From Vibrio sp. qd031 (GTDB taxonomy: Bacteria; Pseudomonadota; Gammaproteobacteria; Enterobacterales; Vibrionaceae), in contig NZ_JXQD01000018.1 in assembly GCF_002100145.1 (NCBI RefSeq), positions 186,001 to 250,000 of the forward strand: a DNA stretch of 64,000 nt, given 5' to 3'. A program made the position numbers and the translations under genes. The notes beneath the pieces are model-generated. The model worked only from the letters and a program-made list of their open reading frames with translations. It was not told the DNA's origin and made no database searches. Positions 60,853 to 64,000 of the stretch are shown here, one piece after another; positions within the stretch are counted from its first letter, which is position 1; every line of letters starts with the position of its first letter.

Positions 60853-61613
60853 TGTGTACCGTTAGCTTCATGCGCACAGGCTCAACTCGGATCATCACAA
60901 TGAATCGAGATGAGGCGCGCTCACGCCACGAAGGCGATTTTCAACAACTGACCAACTGTGAGCCTCATCGCCTTTTTCCAACAGACAGCCTTGCCGGTGG
61001 GACATGGTTTGGCGCCAATCAAAAGGGCTTGGTATTGGCGCTACTGAATCGTTATCAAGCAAGTAACCCGAATGGCCATAAAAGTCGTGGGTTACTCATT
61101 CCCCATTTCTTGAACACTTGGTTGTCAGCGTCACAAACAGCAGAGCTGGATGCACGAGCACTGCATGACTATAACCCATTTGATCTTATTGCGAGCGATA
61201 GCCAGCAGACTTGGCAACTGAGTTGGGATGGCATCGACGTGAGGCTCAAGCAACGAACAGAGTCCCATTTTTCTTTCAGCTCCAGTGCGCTCAACACGGA
61301 CCAAGTGCTCGATTATCGACAGTCTCTGTTTAAAGATTGGCAGCAGAAACTGCCTAGTCCAATGGCCCCATCAGAACTTGCACAGTCGGTACTCCGTGAC
61401 TTTCATCTTCAACAAACTCCAAGCGCTGAAACGCAATCGGTACTGATGGATCGTCACGAAGCACACACCAAAAGTATTTGTCAGGCCAGGGTAACGGACA
61501 CGGCAACACGTTTGCAGTATTTTGACGAGTCGACTGTTACGCGCTTTCGTAATCAAAAATTATTGAAAGAAAATCCAATATCACAGGGTCTGGTATTTGA
61601 AGTGACATCATGA
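60852..61613 (+). CDS. NRDE (TANGO2-like) family protein
   Basis: The protein begins MCTVSFMRTGSTRIITMNRDEARSRHE and has SLAGGTWFGANQKGLVLALLNRY, the NRDE/TANGO2 signature with Cys2 at the N-terminus. TANGO2 proteins are linked to heme or lipid handling in eukaryotes; bacterial roles are unknown. Start is GTG sharing a base with the preceding stop. Fourth gene of the olsF cluster. Confidence 0.87.
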   Translation: MCTVSFMRTGSTRIITMNRDEARSRHEGDFQQLTNCEPHRLFPTDSLAGGTWFGANQKGLVLALLNRYQASNPNGHKSRGLLIPHFLNTWLSASQTAELDARALHDYNPFDLIASDSQQTWQLSWDGIDVRLKQRTESHFSFSSSALNTDQVLDYRQSLFKDWQQKLPSPMAPSELAQSVLRDFHLQQTPSAETQSVLMDRHEAHTKSICQARVTDTATRLQYFDESTVTRFRNQKLLKENPISQGLVFEVTS

Positions 61614-61628
61614 ATTAAAGGAAGAACT

Positions 61629-62078
61629 ATGACTCAGTCAATACAGCGTTTTTTAATACTAATTTGCAGCGTACTACTCTCTACTGGCGTTTTCGCTAAA
61701 GACGCAATCTCAACCTCATGGAGCAACGATCTCGCGGTCAGTGGCTATGACGCAGTGGCCTATCACACTCAACAGCAAGCGATTGAAGGAGATAAGGCGT
61801 ATCAAACACAGTGGCAAGGAGCTACGTGGCAATTTAGCAGCGCAGACAATCTAGAATTGTTCCTCAAAGAGCCTGAAAAATACGCCCCACAATACGGCGG
61901 CTATTGCGCGTGGGCAGTGTCACAAGGTAAAACCGCCAGCAGTGACCCAACTCAGTTTGAGATCGTCAATGGCAAGCTGTATTTGAACTACAATAAATCG
62001 ATCCAAAAGAAATGGTTGGCAGATCGCGATGCGTTGATTGTTAAAGCCGATCAAAACTGGCCAGCCGTCATCAAGTGA
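61629..62078 (+). CDS. YHS domain-containing periplasmic protein
   Basis: A signal peptide (about 1-23, cleaved after VFA) is followed by LAVSGYDAVAYHTQ and EKYAPQYGGYCAWAVSQGK, the YHS domain pattern with a single Cys. YHS domains bind metals such as copper or iron. AAAGGAAG precedes the ATG, 15 bp after the NRDE gene. It overlaps the next gene by 4 bp. Confidence 0.88.
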   Translation: MTQSIQRFLILICSVLLSTGVFAKDAISTSWSNDLAVSGYDAVAYHTQQQAIEGDKAYQTQWQGATWQFSSADNLELFLKEPEKYAPQYGGYCAWAVSQGKTASSDPTQFEIVNGKLYLNYNKSIQKKWLADRDALIVKADQNWPAVIK

Positions 62079-62476
62079 TGCGCCACAACTTGATAAAAAA
62101 ACTGCTTCAACCTATCCCAAGTGCCGGCCTAGCGGCGCTTGGGTACGGTGGATGGGCATTCTGGGTTCAAGACTCTCAAACCTTCACCGAATCGCTAAGT
62201 GCGGCGATGGTTCAAGGAAGTTTCGCCTTTTTGTCGACACTTTTTCTTGGGCAAGTGGCGCGTTGGCTATTTTTGCGTTTTCAATCAAAGCTTGTCGTTT
62301 TCATTTGCTGCTCACTATTGCTATGCACGGTGCCAAGCCTTCTTCACACTATCAACCACAGCCAGCAAATCCTGTTCGCTATCCTTCCGGGTCTTATCGT
62401 TGGCCACCTTTATTTGTGCAGTCTGTTGTGGTTTCAGCTTGATGCTCAAGAGCTGTCTAATCGACAGCCACATTGA
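62075..62476 (+). CDS. Hypothetical four-helix membrane protein
   Basis: I do not recognise this 133-residue protein. Helices lie at about 15-33, 44-63, 72-90 and 96-118. The ATGA overlap with the YHS gene implies coupled translation, so it is the last gene of the olsF cluster. Nothing links it to a known activity. Confidence 0.7.
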   Translation: MMRHNLIKKLLQPIPSAGLAALGYGGWAFWVQDSQTFTESLSAAMVQGSFAFLSTLFLGQVARWLFLRFQSKLVVFICCSLLLCTVPSLLHTINHSQQILFAILPGLIVGHLYLCSLLWFQLDAQELSNRQPH

Positions 62477-62631
62477 AAGATTGACCCATTTATAAGTTAA
62501 GAGTCATTGCACTTTCATGCTAACGCCATTGAGAACTAAAACTCATTGTTACGTACAGTTCCGAAAATGGCTAGTGGCATAAGAAATATGACGTATTATG
62601 GATACCAAGTACTCAAGAACGTTGCATCCCA

Positions 62632-63996
62632 ATGACTGACAATATAGCTCACTACAATGCAGACCAGTTTAAACAAGCTCGGCTGGCACGAGATAAACGT
62701 TTCGACGGTCGATTTTTTGTGGCTGTAAAAACCACGCACATATTTTGCCGTCCTATTTGTCCAGCAACGCTTCCTAAAGAAGAAAATGTCGAATACTTTA
62801 TTGACCGCGCGCAAGCTGTGCAGGCGGGCTACCGCCCTTGTCTCCGCTGTCGCCCAGACAGTGCTCCCCATTCCAATGCATGGAATGGAACCGAAACGAC
62901 ATTGTCTCGCGCGGTGTCATTAATCCACCAAGGAATTTTGCACACCCATTCTCTGACTCAACTGTCGGATAAACTCGGGATCAGCGATAGGTATCTAAGA
63001 CAGCTTTTCGACCACTACTTAGGAATGTCCCCAAAGCAATATGCGCTAAACCATCAATTGCTCTTTGCCAAACAACTGCTTCATAGCAGCAACCTGTCCG
63101 TGACCGACATTGGTTATGCCAGCGGGTTTAACAGTATTCGCCGATTTAATGATGCGTTTAAAAAGACCCTTAAACTTACCCCATCGGAGCTAAGAAGAAC
63201 CCCTCATTCGCATGCGGTTAGATCTGTCTTGATTCCGTTTCAAGGCACTCTGAATTGGTCACATATGATGGATTTCTACCGATTACGGGTAATTAGCGGT
63301 ATCGAGTCTGTTGAAAACGACAATTATGCGCGGTATTGCCAGTTGGGCGAAAGCAACGTTTTTTTTAAACTCAGTCCCTACGATAATAAGCATGTACAAA
63401 TGCAGTTCGAGTTAGACGATATAAGTCAGCTTCAACAATTAGTGAATAAAGTGCGTCAAATGTTCGATCTAGATGCCAACACCTCAGTGATTGAAGACCA
63501 CTTAAGACATATAGACCCAGACTTAGTGCAAACAACGGGCCTACGCATTCCCGGTGTGTGGAGCCAATGGGAGGCTGGTGTTAGAGCGATTTTGGGGCAG
63601 CAGGTCTCGGTTAAAGGGGCCATCACCCAACTCAATCGGTTTATCGCTGGCTTTTCACAACAAGACAAGCCACTGCTGTTTCCCACACCGCTGCAAGTCG
63701 CCAACAGTGAGCTTAACTTTATGCGCCTACCACAAGCGCGAAAAGACACGCTGGTTCGCTTAGCGCAATTTCTTGTTGAAGCGCCCGATGCACCAGTGAG
63801 TTCTTGGTTGGAGATAAAGGGAATCGGCCCTTGGACTGTCAACTACACCACTCTGCGAAGCCAAAGTGACCCCGATTGTTATTTGGAAGGCGACCTTATT
63901 GTCAAAAAAGTCAGTCAGCGTTTTCCAAACCTCAATCGAAAAACAGCCTCACCCTGGGGCAGTTATGCCACATTTCATTTATGGAACTTAGCATGA
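62632..63996 (+). CDS. Ada-type activator fused to AlkA-like 3-methyladenine DNA glycosylase
   Basis: The 454-residue protein has an Ada methylphosphotriester-zinc domain (Cys39, Cys43, Cys70, Cys73 in HIFCRPICPA and PCLRCRPD), an AraC-type double helix-turn-helix (about 88-180, ending RRFNDAFKKTLKLTPSELR), an AlkA N-terminal domain, and a HhH-GPD glycosylase domain with LEIKGIGPWTVNYTTL and the catalytic Asp region YLEGDLIVKK. It thus both senses alkylation and excises damaged bases. Its TGA overlaps a downstream ATG at 63993, the possible start of a gene beyond the window. Confidence 0.9.
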   Translation: MTDNIAHYNADQFKQARLARDKRFDGRFFVAVKTTHIFCRPICPATLPKEENVEYFIDRAQAVQAGYRPCLRCRPDSAPHSNAWNGTETTLSRAVSLIHQGILHTHSLTQLSDKLGISDRYLRQLFDHYLGMSPKQYALNHQLLFAKQLLHSSNLSVTDIGYASGFNSIRRFNDAFKKTLKLTPSELRRTPHSHAVRSVLIPFQGTLNWSHMMDFYRLRVISGIESVENDNYARYCQLGESNVFFKLSPYDNKHVQMQFELDDISQLQQLVNKVRQMFDLDANTSVIEDHLRHIDPDLVQTTGLRIPGVWSQWEAGVRAILGQQVSVKGAITQLNRFIAGFSQQDKPLLFPTPLQVANSELNFMRLPQARKDTLVRLAQFLVEAPDAPVSSWLEIKGIGPWTVNYTTLRSQSDPDCYLEGDLIVKKVSQRFPNLNRKTASPWGSYATFHLWNLA

Positions 63997-64000
63997 AATA

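Overview
The window looks like a chromosomal segment of a marine gammaproteobacterium of the family Vibrionaceae, most likely a Vibrio. The evidence is the hutA-hutZXW / tonB-exbBD-hutBCD heme locus in Vibrio order, a CsrB-type regulatory RNA with a GacA/UvrY(VarA)-type box, a Vibrio-like higBA pair in integron-cassette style DNA, an OlsF-type ornithine lipid synthase, and many Vibrio-typical small families (DUF2909, DUF3081, TIGR02450 Trp-rich, CIA30). I cannot name the species. No rRNA or tRNA gene and no CRISPR array was seen.

Region 1 (1-5.1 kb) is a cytochrome c oxidase operon on the minus strand (coxB, coxA, ctaG, coxC, then SURF1 running off the left edge) with a divergent DUF2909 gene. 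Region 2 (5.1-17.7 kb) is mostly ordinary accessory metabolism: a LysR/aldo-keto reductase pair, a YjiH membrane protein, two GFA-family proteins, a YdeI-like protein, a putative secreted metallopeptidase, an M3 oligopeptidase, an AlkD-like repair protein, a GNAT enzyme and a broken ClbS/DfsB gene. The notable item is between 7.28 and 7.86 kb: an unusually long CsrB-family sRNA on the minus strand, with a 96-bp internal tandem repeat and about 40 GGA motifs.

Region 3 (about 17.8-25 kb) is an AT-rich accessory island with low gene density. It has an ISL3-type transposase remnant, two unknown minus-strand genes, about 1.2 kb of non-coding repeat-bearing DNA, a stand-alone JAMM/MPN-domain protein coupled to a 19-codon reading frame, a DUF6544-type protein, an intact IS1111-subgroup IS110 element with subterminal inverted repeats and a likely bridge-RNA region, and a NYN-LOTUS protein. 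This is the best place for an undescribed system, although no known defence system is complete here.

Region 4 (25.2-37.4 kb) is the heme and iron acquisition locus. HutA is the outer-membrane receptor, TonB-ExbB-ExbD energise it, HutBCD import heme across the inner membrane, and HutW, HutX and HutZ traffic and degrade heme in the cytosol. A Fur-like box lies between the divergent hutWXZ and tonB operons. An ABC exporter of unknown substrate follows hutA. Region 5 (37.4-42 kb) has an ABM-domain protein, a MalY/PatB-type lyase, a GST and a ModF-like tandem ABC protein whose first ATPase half is degenerate.

Region 6 (42.4-45.9 kb) resembles a small integron cassette cluster without an integrase: a SEC-C protein with an attC-like site, a membrane protein, a shikimate-kinase-like protein with a TTG start, remnants of IS110- and IS91-type elements, and higBA. 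Two diverged copies of one roughly 120-250 bp sequence follow two of the cassettes. Region 7 (45.9-64 kb) holds small conserved genes, a membrane-anchored GDPD, a diguanylate cyclase, a heterodimeric ABC exporter with a small DNA-binding-like gene, a MATE pump, a six-gene operon built around ATP-grasp and OlsF proteins, and an Ada-AlkA fusion for alkylation repair.
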